Source: Lachnospiraceae bacterium NK4A144 (GTDB lineage Bacteria; Bacillota; Clostridia; Lachnospirales; Lachnospiraceae). From it: DNA of 64,000 bases. The notes beneath the pieces were generated by a model. That model saw nothing but the letters and a program-made list of their open reading frames with translations. It did no database searches and was not told where the DNA came from. Below, one piece after another: positions 17,715 through 27,755 of this stretch (the first letter of the stretch is position 1; every line of letters starts with the position of its first letter). The stretch lies in contig AUJT01000013.1 in NCBI GenBank assembly GCA_000424365.1, positions 1-64,000 on the forward strand. The letters are read 5' to 3'. Position numbers and translations under genes: made by a program.

Positions 17715-18215
17715 TCAATCGTCGAATTTGCCCTTGATCACGGAAATCACAGACAGATAAACAACTGCTCCCGTAAGAACTATGGTAAACATCCCGGTTA
17801 CTGCACCGATAACTATGAGAAGCGCAACCAGAGCAAGTGAAGCCCATGTAGGCGCATTTCCCATAAAAACACCCATGAGAAGTACTATCACCATCGCAAT
17901 AGCAACTACCGGTACAGACATAGTCTCAACATGCACATGTGCCAAAGCACAAATGATCAGCACAACAACTACCGCTGCGATACCTATCAGAGAAAGTGTA
18001 TCCCGTGAAAGTACAGCATCTTTGTACTCCCGCCGGACGTTTCTCTTCTTGCGGTCATCCTTTGATTCTGCATGCCGAAGTACTTCTGTTCTGCTGTTAT
18101 TTGATGAAACGGTGGGATGACTAAGATCTTCCGTAATGTTTACCTTGTCAATGTTTTTCGCATCTGTATTCAATTTCACGCCCCCCCTGTGACCAAATTT
18201 TTCCCCTTGATCCAA
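17715..18215 (-). CDS. Small membrane protein of unknown function
   Basis: A 166-residue protein with a hydrophilic, charged N-terminal part (about 75 residues) and three to four hydrophobic helices in the rest (SLIGIAAVVVVLIICALA, then VPVVAIAMVIVLLMGVFMG, then LALVALLIVIGAVTG and TIVLTGAVVYLSVISVI). I do not recognise a family. It lies directly upstream of argH and downstream of a TSCPD gene; these neighbours give no clear function. Confidence 0.65.
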   Translation of the reverse strand: MDQGEKFGHRGGVKLNTDAKNIDKVNITEDLSHPTVSSNNSRTEVLRHAESKDDRKKRNVRREYKDAVLSRDTLSLIGIAAVVVVLIICALAHVHVETMSVPVVAIAMVIVLLMGVFMGNAPTWASLALVALLIVIGAVTGMFTIVLTGAVVYLSVISVIKGKFDD

Positions 18216-18286
18216 ACGCCCTTCCGAACGTTGTTTATGCTTTTATTTTAGTGCACAGAAGCATAAGCGTCAACGGCTTTTTCACT

Positions 18287-18544
18287 TTAAAGTGAGGAAG
18301 CAACAGCTTCCCCAAGGGCCTTTGAAAGCTGATCTGCACAAGAAGTGTTTTTAAATCCACAGGTATTTCCTGCAAGGACTTCTTTTACTTTTTCTGCATC
18401 CATTCCCTCTACCAGACGTGCTATCGCCTTGAGGTTTCCGTTGCAGCCTCCCTGAAACTGTAAATTGTGAACGCACTTATTATCATCAAGCTCAAAGCTG
18501 ATATTAGTTGCACAAACGCCCTTTGTCTTATAGTTGTACTGCAT
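18287..18544 (-). CDS. TSCPD domain protein
   Basis: An 85-residue protein starting MQYNYKTKGVCATNIS, of the small TSCPD family (named for a motif found at the C terminus of some ribonucleotide reductases). Cysteines at CATN, NKCVHN, GGCNGN, NTCGFK and TSCADQ suggest metal binding, which is unproven. I place the start at 18544 because AAGGAG lies 7 bases upstream; an ATG eight codons earlier lacks a good site. Function unknown. Confidence 0.82.
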   Translation of the reverse strand: MQYNYKTKGVCATNISFELDDNKCVHNLQFQGGCNGNLKAIARLVEGMDAEKVKEVLAGNTCGFKNTSCADQLSKALGEAVASSL

Positions 18545-18628
18545 TTTAGATCTCCTTATTCGAAACATCTTAATTGGTAAAAAAGGTGGGCAGATAGAAC
18601 TCTGCCCACCGCTTAAAGCACATTATAT

Positions 18629-18819
18629 GATGTCAGGGTCAAAAGGTCAAAATCCGATTGTGCTTGCACAAAGAGGATTGAGACCTTGGGACCCGCAAAA
18701 CACGAGCAAGTAGCGTTATTACGCGGAATGCGAGTGTTTTAGGATTGCGGGAATTGCGTAGCAATGAAGCAATCCGTGACATCAGTAAGGGGCAAAATTT
18801 ACTTTTGACCCTTACATCC
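18629..18819. repeat. Family B MITE-like element, full copy B1 (191 bp)
   Basis: Ends are GATGTCAGGGTCAAAAG (18629-18645) and CTTTTGACCCTTACATC (18802-18818), inverted with one mismatch in 17. TTATAT flanks both sides (18623-18628, 18820-18825), a possible target duplication. Inside, CCCGCAA/TTGCGGG, AAAACAC/GTGTTTT and GGATTGC/GCAATCC form stems. No coding capacity. It sits between the RND efflux gene and the TSCPD gene. Confidence 0.75.
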
Positions 18820-18857
18820 TTATATTTTGCACAATTTAATATGTCAACAATACCTGA

Positions 18858-21800
18858 TCACTTATTATCATCTGTCCAATCGCTGTTATCATGTTTTTTT
18901 CTGTGCTTTTCCTTCCTTTTTGCAATCTTCTCAGCAACCTTTTCATCCAGTTCCTTAAGCTTGCGTTTCTGCATTTCTTCTCGAGAAAGGGTCTTTGCCT
19001 GCATCTTTTCACGATGACGCTTCTGCACTCTGGCAGCCTTTGCGCGAACTCTGTCAAGCAGGAGATAGAATGTAGGCAGGAGGAGCAATGTAAGTATCGT
19101 GGAAGAAAAAAGTCCGCCGACGATAACCGCAGACATTGCCTGCATTGACTCTGCACCCTTTGCGAGGCCAAAAGCCTGCGGGATCATGGCAAGCATGGTA
19201 GTAAGCGTAGTCATAAGGATCGGACGCATACGTCCTGTTCCGGAATCAACCAGTGCCTCTACCGTATCCATACCCGCTGCCTGATTCTGCTTTGCCATAT
19301 CGATAAGGATAATACCGTTATTAACAACGATACCTGCCAGCATCAATACACCCATGAGAGCAACCATGCTGACTTTGATATTCATAACCAGCAGGAACAG
19401 GATAGAACCGATAGCCGCAAACGGGAGGCAGAGCATGATAAGTATGGAATCAGCTATTGACTCAAACTGGATCGCCATAACCATGAATACGAGGAATATG
19501 GCGATTCCGATCGCCTGTCCGAGAGCTGCAAACTCTTCGTTCTGCATCTCCATCATTGATGAAGTTTCAAAGGTAACATTATCAAATTCCATCTGACCTA
19601 CGGTCTGGTCAAGTTTTGCTGAGATCTCGTCTTTAGTCGATGATGTCATTGTCGCCGTAATGGTCGCGCGGTAAGCTCCATCCTCTCTGGTGATGCTCTG
19701 AGGCGCGGACGCAAATACTACCGAACCGATCTCTGAAAGCGGAACACTTGCTCCCTTTGAGTTTGTAAAGGTCATTGCCTCGAGATCCGCAACGTTGTCG
19801 TAATATCCCTTGGGATACTCGACTGTAACGTCATAGGACTCATCATCGATAGAAACCTCCAGCGCCTTCTTTCCACTCATATTGTAGTAGATAAGTCCGG
19901 CAACTGCCTGAGCACTGAATCCCTTTGCCTGCGCCATTACAGGGTCGATAACAACCTTAGCCTTGGTTCCGGTCTCCTGTATGGAGTTAGAAACTCTAAG
20001 CACTCCGTTGGTATTGTGCATTGTCTCAACAATCTGAGCTGCTGCGGCTTTAAGGTCATCTCTATCCGTCGAAGCAATATCAAATTCTTTCGTATCCGCG
20101 TTCGTCATGCTCGACATACCCATGGACGAACCTGCACTTGCGGAAATCTCGCATATCGATGAGAAATTGGCAAGCTTTGTATTGTACTCATCAACTATAT
20201 CCTGCGTTGCAAGTTTTGAATCATCAGACTTGTACGCAGTAAGCGATGCTTCTGCAGATGACTGCGACGTATCCGATGTATAGGTATCGATATCCGGATC
20301 ATCTGCTAGGTACTTTTCGAGCTTCAGAACTACCTCATCCATCACTTCCAGCTTTACATTTGGCTTGAAGGTTACATCGATACTAACGATACCTTCATCC
20401 GTAGCTGCCATAAGCTCTGACTGAAGCAATCCTGTGAGACTCAGAGTAATAACCAGCAATACTATCGCAAATACAAAGGTTAACTTTCTCCACTTCAATA
20501 CAAAACGCAATACTTTTTCATAACGCCTCGAAACCCATCCGAGTATCCTGTTTGTGATGATACCCTTTTTCTCAACAGGTCTGTAGATAGAGAAGCAAAG
20601 CGGTATAAGCGTGATCGCAGAGACCAGTGATGCCATCAGCGCGAAGATAATGGTGAAACCGAGCTGCTTAAACATCTGTCCGGAAAGACCTTCCATAACA
20701 GACAGCGGCAGGTAAACAACGACTGTTGTAATAGTCGAAGCTATTACCGAATTCATAACGATACTCGTACCTTCAAGCGCAGCTTCGCGGAAAGAAAGTC
20801 CTTCCGATCGTTTTCGGAAGCACATTTCCAGTACTACGACGGCATTATCTGTCATCATACCGACCGCAATGACAAGGGATGAAAGCGTGATGACATTTAG
20901 GTCAAACCCTGCAAAGTACATACAGATAAGTGTCACCATGAGGGACACCGGCATGGTACTTCCTACGATAAGTGAACCTTTCAGATCACCGAAGAAAATA
21001 AACAGAACGCCCATTGCAAGGAGAACCGCCTGAACTACCGTCTGTCCAACCTTAGTCAGTCTGTCCAGGATCTCATCAGCCGAATCGTTAACTGTCTCAA
21101 AAATGAGATTTGGGTTCTTCTTCTCGATGGAAATCATGGCTTTCTTAACTGCCCTTGAGAGAGTAACCGCTGATTCCGACTGTTTTTTCTTTATGCTGAC
21201 ATTTACGGATTCATGTCCGTTGTAACGGCTCAAGGATGAAGCTTCTTTATTCTGATAGCTGATATTTGCAACATCAGAAAGATGTATTACTTCTCCGGAA
21301 GAGGTTGTGATCGGAACCTGCTCAAGCTCAGCGATCTTTTCATATTTTACCTCAGCGTTAAGGGAGAGCTTTTGATCACCTGCAGTTACATCACCTGCCG
21401 GCATCGTGAAATTAACGGCAGTTATCGCGCTTGCGATATCGGAGATCCCGAGTCCGTACTGACTTACATATTCCGGTACGAGGCTGACGCTGATGTATTT
21501 GTCATCACCGCCGGACACTTCTACCTGCGCAACTTCACTGACCTTTGTAAGCTCCGGTTTAACATTATCATTTACTGCCTGAAGCACATTGATATCATCA
21601 CTTGTACCTGAAATAGAGTAGGTGATATCAGCCATGGAGTTCATATCGATCTCCATGATAGTCGGATCGGATGTGTCATCCGGAAGACTTCCCTTTACAC
21701 CATCGATTGCAGACTTTACATCGTCATACGCTTCGTCCATATCTGTACCGTATTCAAAGGTAAGCTGGAGTGAACCGTAGTTTTCATTTGCCGTAGCGCT

Positions 21801-22043
21801 TGTAGACTTCAATCCTGATATGGAATCGCAGGCATCGGCGATCTTATCGACAACAAGTTCATCGACTTCCTCAGGTGAAGCACCGGAATAAACAACCGAT
21901 ACAAAAAGCATCGGCATGGTCATATCCGGCATCAGCTTCATCGAGATATTGGATAACGATAAAAGTGCAAACAGCACCAACGCGATTACAGAAACGACCG
22001 CTGTGACCGGACGGTTCAGTACGCCTTTAACAAATCCTTTCAT
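18858..22043 (-). CDS. RND-family efflux transporter (AcrB/MMPL-like)
   Basis: A 1061-residue inner-membrane proton-driven pump. It has the N-terminal helix followed by a large extracytoplasmic loop with FVSVVYSGASPEEVDE, a second block of helices (LLAMGVLFIFFGDLKGS, then VITLSSLVIAVGMMTDNAVVV, the usual helix-4 region with the conserved Asp), a second loop, and a final block with LAGIVVNNGIILIDM. The C-terminal tail is highly charged. The ATG overlaps the adaptor stop by 4 bases. In Gram-positive bacteria these pumps work without an outer-membrane channel; the substrate is unknown. Confidence 0.92.
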   Translation of the reverse strand: MKGFVKGVLNRPVTAVVSVIALVLFALLSLSNISMKLMPDMTMPMLFVSVVYSGASPEEVDELVVDKIADACDSISGLKSTSATANENYGSLQLTFEYGTDMDEAYDDVKSAIDGVKGSLPDDTSDPTIMEIDMNSMADITYSISGTSDDINVLQAVNDNVKPELTKVSEVAQVEVSGGDDKYISVSLVPEYVSQYGLGISDIASAITAVNFTMPAGDVTAGDQKLSLNAEVKYEKIAELEQVPITTSSGEVIHLSDVANISYQNKEASSLSRYNGHESVNVSIKKKQSESAVTLSRAVKKAMISIEKKNPNLIFETVNDSADEILDRLTKVGQTVVQAVLLAMGVLFIFFGDLKGSLIVGSTMPVSLMVTLICMYFAGFDLNVITLSSLVIAVGMMTDNAVVVLEMCFRKRSEGLSFREAALEGTSIVMNSVIASTITTVVVYLPLSVMEGLSGQMFKQLGFTIIFALMASLVSAITLIPLCFSIYRPVEKKGIITNRILGWVSRRYEKVLRFVLKWRKLTFVFAIVLLVITLSLTGLLQSELMAATDEGIVSIDVTFKPNVKLEVMDEVVLKLEKYLADDPDIDTYTSDTSQSSAEASLTAYKSDDSKLATQDIVDEYNTKLANFSSICEISASAGSSMGMSSMTNADTKEFDIASTDRDDLKAAAAQIVETMHNTNGVLRVSNSIQETGTKAKVVIDPVMAQAKGFSAQAVAGLIYYNMSGKKALEVSIDDESYDVTVEYPKGYYDNVADLEAMTFTNSKGASVPLSEIGSVVFASAPQSITREDGAYRATITATMTSSTKDEISAKLDQTVGQMEFDNVTFETSSMMEMQNEEFAALGQAIGIAIFLVFMVMAIQFESIADSILIMLCLPFAAIGSILFLLVMNIKVSMVALMGVLMLAGIVVNNGIILIDMAKQNQAAGMDTVEALVDSGTGRMRPILMTTLTTMLAMIPQAFGLAKGAESMQAMSAVIVGGLFSSTILTLLLLPTFYLLLDRVRAKAARVQKRHREKMQAKTLSREEMQKRKLKELDEKVAEKIAKRKEKHRKKHDNSDWTDDNK

Positions 22044-23812
22044 TCTGCTGCCTCCGTAGCGGACTCTGACGCGTTTTCATCTTCTGCGCTGTCCTCATTT
22101 GTGTCCTTTTTTTCGCCTGCATTGCCGGAAACTGTATCCGCAGAAACAGTCTCAGTCACGGCAGACGGCTTTACAGCAGCCTTTTTGCTCTTATCTACAG
22201 TTGTAGCTGTGACATCAATTTCTGATCCGTCGGTAAGCTGACTTGACCAGCTGACGATTACTTCATCATCTGTAGTAAGTCCACTCTCAACTGCAATATA
22301 TTTCTCATCAGAAATGCCGACTTCAATGTTTACACGTCTTGCTGTTCCGTTTTCATTTACATATACATACGCCTGCTCATCCTCATAGTAAACAGCGTCC
22401 AGAGGAACTGTTATGGTATTTGCAGCCTCACGGGTTATTGTACGGACGCTTACATTTGATCCGTTGATGAATCCAGGATTTCCCTGTGCTACAGCTTCTA
22501 CCTTAAACAGATTTTTGTCTGCATCGAGAGTCGTTCCTATTGAAGTGATCACTGCTTCATACTCTTCCCCATTCTTGGTAACGACAGCAGTATTTCCGAC
22601 CTTCATATTTTCAGCTGATTCCTCTGCTACATAGAAGACGATCTTATTTAAGGAATCGCTTTCAATTACATACGCACTCGAACCGGAAGCAGCCATATTG
22701 TGAAGTGATACATTTATCGCCGTAATGGTTCCGCTTACCGGTGCGGTAATAATTGTATTGTCCAATGCCATTTTTGCATTTTCCAGAGTAGACTTTGCCT
22801 GCTGAACTGATGCTTCTGAACTCGTAAGGCTGGCATCCGCGCCGACAACCTGTGCGTTTACGCTGTAAAGAGTTGCAGCCTTTCCATAGGTTTCATAGTC
22901 CTGAAGCTGCTGCTCTGCATATGCCTGGCTGTTCTGAGCAACATAGTAATTCATTTCCGCATTGCCGGCAGAATATTCTGCACTCTTTTTCTGGAAGTTT
23001 GCAGAATCCTCCGCTGATTCATAACTCTTTTCTGAAGACTTGGCTGTGGACACAGCTGTCTGTGCTTCGGTTATGGCGGAATTCAACGCATTTTCTCCTG
23101 AATATCCCTGATCCTTAAGCCATGCAAGTGCTGCAGCCTCTCCATCGGAAGATTTTTTACTGTTATAAGTATCCCTTATGGACTTCAGCTGATTTACCAG
23201 TTTTTTCGCTCTCTTCTTTGATTTTTCTGCATCATTTGCGTTACCGTGAGCATCAGATTCATTATCCGCATAGAAATCCACGCTGTTCTGTGCACTGCCA
23301 AGATTATTCGCTGCCTGCTGTACTCCTGCCTTTGCAGAATCAACAGCCTGTTGTAACTGCATCTCGGTAGTTCCCATGGTTCCGAGTGTCTGTGTAGCAG
23401 CTGCCTTTGTGCTGGCTGCAGTTGCCTGCTGAGCTGTATAGCCTGCCTCTGCACTCTTCAAGGTTGCCTGCGCCTGCTGCAGAGAAATCTTTGCAGACTC
23501 ATCATCTACTCTGAAAAGGAGATCTCCCTCATTTACGTGATCACCTATTTCAAAATTTTTTTCTACGACTTCACCGGAAGCCTTTGGTACTACAGTTACC
23601 GTCGTATCTGCCTCTATTGTTGCTGCGAAGTTTGAACTGATGGAGACTGTTCTGACTTCCGGAGACGCGGTTTCTACACTTACTGCATTTGATACTTCCA
23701 TAGTTGCGTCTTCTACAGCCGGCTTACTGCTTCCGCATGCCGTAAGAAGACTGCCCGATGCTAAAATTGCAGAAAGAAGGACACACAGACCCTTTTCCTT
23801 TAATCGATTCAT
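22040..23812 (-). CDS. RND efflux adaptor lipoprotein (HlyD/MFP family)
   Basis: Membrane-fusion adaptor for the downstream pump. The start is set at 23812 because GGAGGAG lies 7 bases upstream; a longer reading adds 29 residues with no signal. The N-terminal signal ends in the lipobox LLTACGSS, so it is a lipoprotein. A biotinyl-lipoyl-like half (VVEKNFEIGDHVNEGDLLFRVD), a long coiled coil of about 250 residues and the return half (TITAPVSGTITAINVSLHN) follow. The Ala/Gln-rich hairpin is longer than in typical AcrA. The last 80 residues are a low-complexity tail. Confidence 0.9.
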   Translation of the reverse strand: MNRLKEKGLCVLLSAILASGSLLTACGSSKPAVEDATMEVSNAVSVETASPEVRTVSISSNFAATIEADTTVTVVPKASGEVVEKNFEIGDHVNEGDLLFRVDDESAKISLQQAQATLKSAEAGYTAQQATAASTKAAATQTLGTMGTTEMQLQQAVDSAKAGVQQAANNLGSAQNSVDFYADNESDAHGNANDAEKSKKRAKKLVNQLKSIRDTYNSKKSSDGEAAALAWLKDQGYSGENALNSAITEAQTAVSTAKSSEKSYESAEDSANFQKKSAEYSAGNAEMNYYVAQNSQAYAEQQLQDYETYGKAATLYSVNAQVVGADASLTSSEASVQQAKSTLENAKMALDNTIITAPVSGTITAINVSLHNMAASGSSAYVIESDSLNKIVFYVAEESAENMKVGNTAVVTKNGEEYEAVITSIGTTLDADKNLFKVEAVAQGNPGFINGSNVSVRTITREAANTITVPLDAVYYEDEQAYVYVNENGTARRVNIEVGISDEKYIAVESGLTTDDEVIVSWSSQLTDGSEIDVTATTVDKSKKAAVKPSAVTETVSADTVSGNAGEKKDTNEDSAEDENASESATEAAE

Positions 23813-23921
23813 AAATTTTCTCCTCCATAAACACATGTGTAAAATAGGCAAAATAAAACGGTCACTATTTTTTAGGACCGAAAAAAAACGAAACACCATG
23901 TCCGTGAACTTTTCACATGAT
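23813..23921 (-). other. Upstream region of the efflux operon
   Basis: Holds a 10-bp palindrome ACACATGTGT (23831-23840) close to the start of the adaptor gene and a small CGGTC/GACCG stem. The palindrome could be an operator; this is inference. No gene is visible. Confidence 0.4.
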
Positions 23922-24063
23922 ACTGTTCACTCGCTTACAGCTCGCTCACGTAACAGGTTTTGCCAATTAAATCGCCCTCGGCGATGGGCAAAACCTAGTG
24001 GCTTTTCTGCGTTTTTTACGTAAACTCCGCAGTAAATGCTCCGTTTACGTGTGAACAACCAAG
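23922..24063 (-). repeat. Family A element, copy A3 (142 bp)
   Basis: Reverse-oriented copy lying in the divergent region between the efflux adaptor and the response regulator. It shows the same internal stems as A1. The 9-bp sequence TCACATGAT flanks it at 23913-23921 and 24064-24072 (the match extends to 12 bases). Confidence 0.83.
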
Positions 24064-24260
24064 TCACATGATACTATTACTCCATAAACTCAAAATAAAC
24101 TTTTCTTAATATTTTTTGAGTTTATATTTGTTTAATAAAACGGTGTTAGAATAAACAAGAAATAAATGATTCTTGCAAATGCTGAAACGCTGCACCAAAT
24201 ATAGTAACATATTTAATGTACAAATTTCTGTATTTTTGTAGATTTTAACCTTATTTTCTC

Positions 24261-24289
24261 TTAATATATCGGACAATTTTATGTATACA
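24261..24289 (+). promoter_or_regulatory. Candidate promoter of the two-component operon
   Basis: TTAATA (24261-24266), 17 bases, TATACA (24284-24289), about 30 bases before the response-regulator ATG. The rest of 24064-24260 is AT-rich with no gene. Confidence 0.5.
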
Positions 24290-24317
24290 TAAAGTCACTT
24301 TTACGGGAGATTCCACA

Positions 24318-24998
24318 ATGTTTAATATTTTGATCGTTGAAGATGATAAGAATACGAGACGTCTCATGACGGCAGTTCTCAGTGCCAATGGTTATACAAC
24401 ATTAACAGCCGGGAATGGTCTGGACGCATTTAAGACAATGGAGACCAATCATGTAGATCTGATCGTTTTGGATGTGATGATGCCCGAGATGGACGGATAT
24501 ACTTTTGCAAAAGAGCTCCGCTCCGCGGGAAGTGATCTTCCTATCCTGATGGTCAGCGCAAAGGTCCTGCCTGCTGACAGGATCGAAGGTTTCCGTTCCG
24601 GCACCGATGACTATATGACAAAGCCTGTGGATGAAGAGGAAATGCTTTTACGCATACAGGCGCTCCTCAGGCGGGCACGGATCAGTTCGGAGCATGTCCT
24701 TAATATAGGAAATGTAATACTGAATTACGACAGCTTTTCCGTAACTCAGGGTGATTCCGCTCCTCAGATACTCCCACAGAAGGAATTTTTGCTTCTGTAT
24801 AAGCTTCTCTCCTACCCCGGAAAGATCTTTACGAGGATACAGCTCATGGATGAATTTTGGGGGCCTGATTCCGAGTCTGATGAAGCAACCGTGACCGTGC
24901 ATATAAACAGACTTCGTAAACGTTTTGACGGCTGCAGAGCATTTACTATCGAAACTGTGCGCGGACTTGGGTACAGAGCCGTTAAGCATATCGAATGA
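24318..24998 (+). CDS. OmpR-family response regulator
   Basis: A 226-residue regulator. The receiver has the acidic pair EDD (8-10), phosphorylation site Asp52 (LDVMMPEMDG) and conserved Lys102 (TKPVD). A winged-helix DNA-binding domain follows (FLLLYKLLSYPG ... RIQLMDEFWG ... VTVHINRLRKRF ... GLGYRAV). The sensor kinase gene starts 16 bases later. Because the pair is divergent from the RND efflux operon, it may regulate that pump; this is inference from position. Confidence 0.94.
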   Translation: MFNILIVEDDKNTRRLMTAVLSANGYTTLTAGNGLDAFKTMETNHVDLIVLDVMMPEMDGYTFAKELRSAGSDLPILMVSAKVLPADRIEGFRSGTDDYMTKPVDEEEMLLRIQALLRRARISSEHVLNIGNVILNYDSFSVTQGDSAPQILPQKEFLLLYKLLSYPGKIFTRIQLMDEFWGPDSESDEATVTVHINRLRKRFDGCRAFTIETVRGLGYRAVKHIE

Positions 24999-25014
24999 TC
25001 ATAGCGAGGTTTTT

Positions 25015-26142
25015 ATGCTTCCATACAAAGACAAAACAAAAGAGATCCGTTCCAATATTGAGTTTGCTCGGAAAAATTCTCACAAACGCATGGCTCTCAT
25101 TTATGGCGGACTTATCTTTTTTTCAACATTACTGACCGTCATCCTATCCGCGTATCTGACGTATTTTGGAATTACACATATTCCTTTTATTCATGACTAT
25201 GTGACGACTTCTATAGTAACGTTCCTGCTTGTTCTGGTCGTTGTCAGTTCATTTATCGGAATGATACTTACGATCATCATCGTACACTTTCCGCTGCGTC
25301 CGATATCCCGCATTATAAGCGCAGTCGATACACTCGCAAACGGCGACTTCACTGTAAGAGTGCCTGATAACTATACTCTGAGTCCTATGCGTGCCCTTGC
25401 AAAGTCAGTTAACCGTCTGGCCGAGGAACTGGGAAATACCGAACTTCTTAGAAGTGATTTTATCGATGACTTTTCCCATGAGTTTAAGACTCCTATCGTA
25501 TCGATCCGCGGTTTTGCGCGGATACTTAAAAGTGGAAATTGCACTGAGGAAGAAAAAAATGAATATCTGGACATCATTTTGGAGGAATCTACAAGACTTG
25601 CCTCTCTGTCCACAAACGTGCTGAATCTGAACAGGATCGAGAAACAGACTATCCGCACAAACGATCAGCTCTTTAACTTTGCAGAAATGGTCAGGCGTGT
25701 CATTCTGATGCTTGAAACCAAATGGTCCAGAAAAAATATCAGTCTGGATATAGACCTCGACGAACTTGATTATTATGGGGATCCCGATCTTCTGAGCCAG
25801 CTCTGCATTAACATCATCGATAATGCGATCAAATTTTCTCCGGCCGAAGGTGATGTAAAGATCTCCCTTAAACCTGCGCCAGGGGCTGAGGATGTGAACA
25901 AAGCTAAAAAAGCTGCTCACGGATCATCTATAATTTTTACCGTCGAGGATCACGGAGCCGGAATGACTCCCGATGAAAAGGATCGTGTCTTTGAAAAGTT
26001 TTTCCAGGGAGATTCCTCCCACTCCACAGAAGGGAACGGTCTGGGGCTTTCCGTTGTACAAAAAATCGTCAACCTGTATAACGGCCATATAAATATAGAA
26101 AGCACTCCCGGAGAAGGAAGTACATTTATCATAGAATTGTAA
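25015..26142 (+). CDS. Sensor histidine kinase
   Basis: A 375-residue membrane kinase. Two transmembrane helices (MALIYGGLIFFSTLLTVILSA region; SIVTFLLVLVVVSSFIGMIL) enclose a very short loop, so it may sense a membrane-located signal. A HAMP linker (PISRIISAVDTLANGDFTV) leads to the H-box FSHEFKTPIVSI and the ATPase boxes NIIDNAIKFS, VEDHGAGM and GNGLGLSV. I use the ATG at 25015; an in-frame ATG further upstream would lie inside the regulator gene. GAGG is found upstream. Confidence 0.94.
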   Translation: MLPYKDKTKEIRSNIEFARKNSHKRMALIYGGLIFFSTLLTVILSAYLTYFGITHIPFIHDYVTTSIVTFLLVLVVVSSFIGMILTIIIVHFPLRPISRIISAVDTLANGDFTVRVPDNYTLSPMRALAKSVNRLAEELGNTELLRSDFIDDFSHEFKTPIVSIRGFARILKSGNCTEEEKNEYLDIILEESTRLASLSTNVLNLNRIEKQTIRTNDQLFNFAEMVRRVILMLETKWSRKNISLDIDLDELDYYGDPDLLSQLCINIIDNAIKFSPAEGDVKISLKPAPGAEDVNKAKKAAHGSSIIFTVEDHGAGMTPDEKDRVFEKFFQGDSSHSTEGNGLGLSVVQKIVNLYNGHINIESTPGEGSTFIIEL

Positions 26143-26143
26143 A

Positions 26144-26186
26144 AAGGGCTGTGAAAGATTTTTTCTTTCACAACCCTTTCTTTTTT
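26144..26186 (+). terminator. Terminator between kinase and citrate synthase
   Basis: GGGCTGTGAAAGA pairs with TCTTTCACAACCC, followed by T-rich sequence. It ends the two-component operon and can act in both directions for the convergent citrate synthase gene. Confidence 0.85.
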
Positions 26187-26199
26187 AACCATTCATCTC

Positions 26200-27573
26200 T
26201 TATGGACGTTCACTCATAGGTACATATTCCTGTACAGCTGAAACTGGCTTATACGCAGGACGTATGATCTTTCCATTGTTTGATAATTCCTCAATTCTGT
26301 GAGCACTCCAACCGGCGATACGTGCGCAGGCAAAAAGAGGTGTAAAGAGTTCTTCCGGAAGACCAAGCATTTTGTAAACAAATCCGGAATAAAAGTCCAC
26401 ATTACAACAAACACCCTTATAAATAGGACGCTCTGCAGCGATAAGTTCCGGTCCGATCTTTTCTACCATGGCATAGAGTTCAAATTCTTCATCATAACCC
26501 TTTGCACGTGCAAGCTTTTCTACGAAAGACCGGAAGATAACCTCTCTCGGATCGGAGATGGAATAAACGGCATGTCCCATTCCATAGATAAGTCCGGCAC
26601 GGTCAAATGCCTGCTTATTAAGAAGTTTATCGAGGTATTCACGTACCTGCTCCGGATCCTTGGTGTTTTCTACGTTCTGCTTCAGATCCTCCATCATATG
26701 TATAACTTTTATGTTTGCGCCGCCGTGACGCGGTCCCTTAAGAGAACCAAGAGACGCAGCAATGGCTGAGTATGTATCGGTTCCGGTGGAAGATACAACG
26801 TGAGTCGTAAAGGTGGAGTTATTTCCTCCGCCGTGATCCATATGCAGAACAAGCGCGATATCGAGTATCTTTGCCTCCAGATCAGTGTACTTACTGTCAG
26901 GACGCAGGATATACAGAAGGTTCTCTGCTGTGGACAGATCTTCCTGTGCACGGTGGATAAAGAGGCTCTGCCCATCATGATAGTGCGAATATACTTGATA
27001 TCCGTATACAGCAAGCATAGGGAAAAGAGATATCAGCTGTAAGCACTGACGAAGAACGTTAGGAACACTGATATCATCATCATTGTCATCATATGAGTAC
27101 AAAGTCAGGACGCTTCGAGCCAGAGTATTCATCATGTCACGGCTCGGAGCCTTCATGATGATGTCACGCACAAAACTCGTAGGCAGGGAACGATAGGACC
27201 CGAGAAGCGCATTAAACTCATCCAGTTCTTTCTTATCCGGCAGGTGACCGAAAAGAAGCAGATAAGCACATTCCTCAAATCCAAAGCGGTTTTCTGATGA
27301 AAAACCGTTTACGAGATCTTTAATATTATAACCTCTGTAATAAAGATTACCTTCGTCCGGAAGGAGCTCTCCATTTACGAGCTTTTTTGCCTGAATGTCG
27401 GAAATATTGGTGAGACCGGCAAGAACACCCTTACCGTTCATATCACGGAGACCACGCTTTACATCATACTTGGTGTAAAGTTCCTGGTCGATAATGGTAG
27501 ATTTGACTGCATCTTCTGCAAGTCTCCTGATCTCGGGGGTTACGGCTGAAAAAATAACTCTCTTGTCGTCCAT
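26200..27573 (-). CDS. gltA: Citrate synthase
   Basis: Condenses oxaloacetate and acetyl-CoA to citrate. The 457-residue protein has the catalytic histidines in LHMDHGGGNNSTF and in YGMGHAVY, and the signature GLIYGMGHAVYSISDPR. It is longer at the N terminus than E. coli GltA by about 30 residues, as in clostridial members. AAAGGAG precedes the ATG. No aconitase or isocitrate dehydrogenase gene is nearby. It might accept other acyl-CoAs; I cannot tell. Confidence 0.92.
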   Translation of the reverse strand: MDDKRVIFSAVTPEIRRLAEDAVKSTIIDQELYTKYDVKRGLRDMNGKGVLAGLTNISDIQAKKLVNGELLPDEGNLYYRGYNIKDLVNGFSSENRFGFEECAYLLLFGHLPDKKELDEFNALLGSYRSLPTSFVRDIIMKAPSRDMMNTLARSVLTLYSYDDNDDDISVPNVLRQCLQLISLFPMLAVYGYQVYSHYHDGQSLFIHRAQEDLSTAENLLYILRPDSKYTDLEAKILDIALVLHMDHGGGNNSTFTTHVVSSTGTDTYSAIAASLGSLKGPRHGGANIKVIHMMEDLKQNVENTKDPEQVREYLDKLLNKQAFDRAGLIYGMGHAVYSISDPREVIFRSFVEKLARAKGYDEEFELYAMVEKIGPELIAAERPIYKGVCCNVDFYSGFVYKMLGLPEELFTPLFACARIAGWSAHRIEELSNNGKIIRPAYKPVSAVQEYVPMSERP

Positions 27574-27755
27574 TCATTTCTCCTTTATTACTGATTTATT
27601 GTTTCGCGGATAGGAAGAACCTGCGGCTTCCGCGATTTTCGTTAACTCAACTATATCTTTAACACTGTACATTCATAAAGCGTAATGAACGAAAATATCT
27701 CTTATCCAGCGTGACGATTCCGGACAGTTTATACGGTATATACAGTATAAAATAC

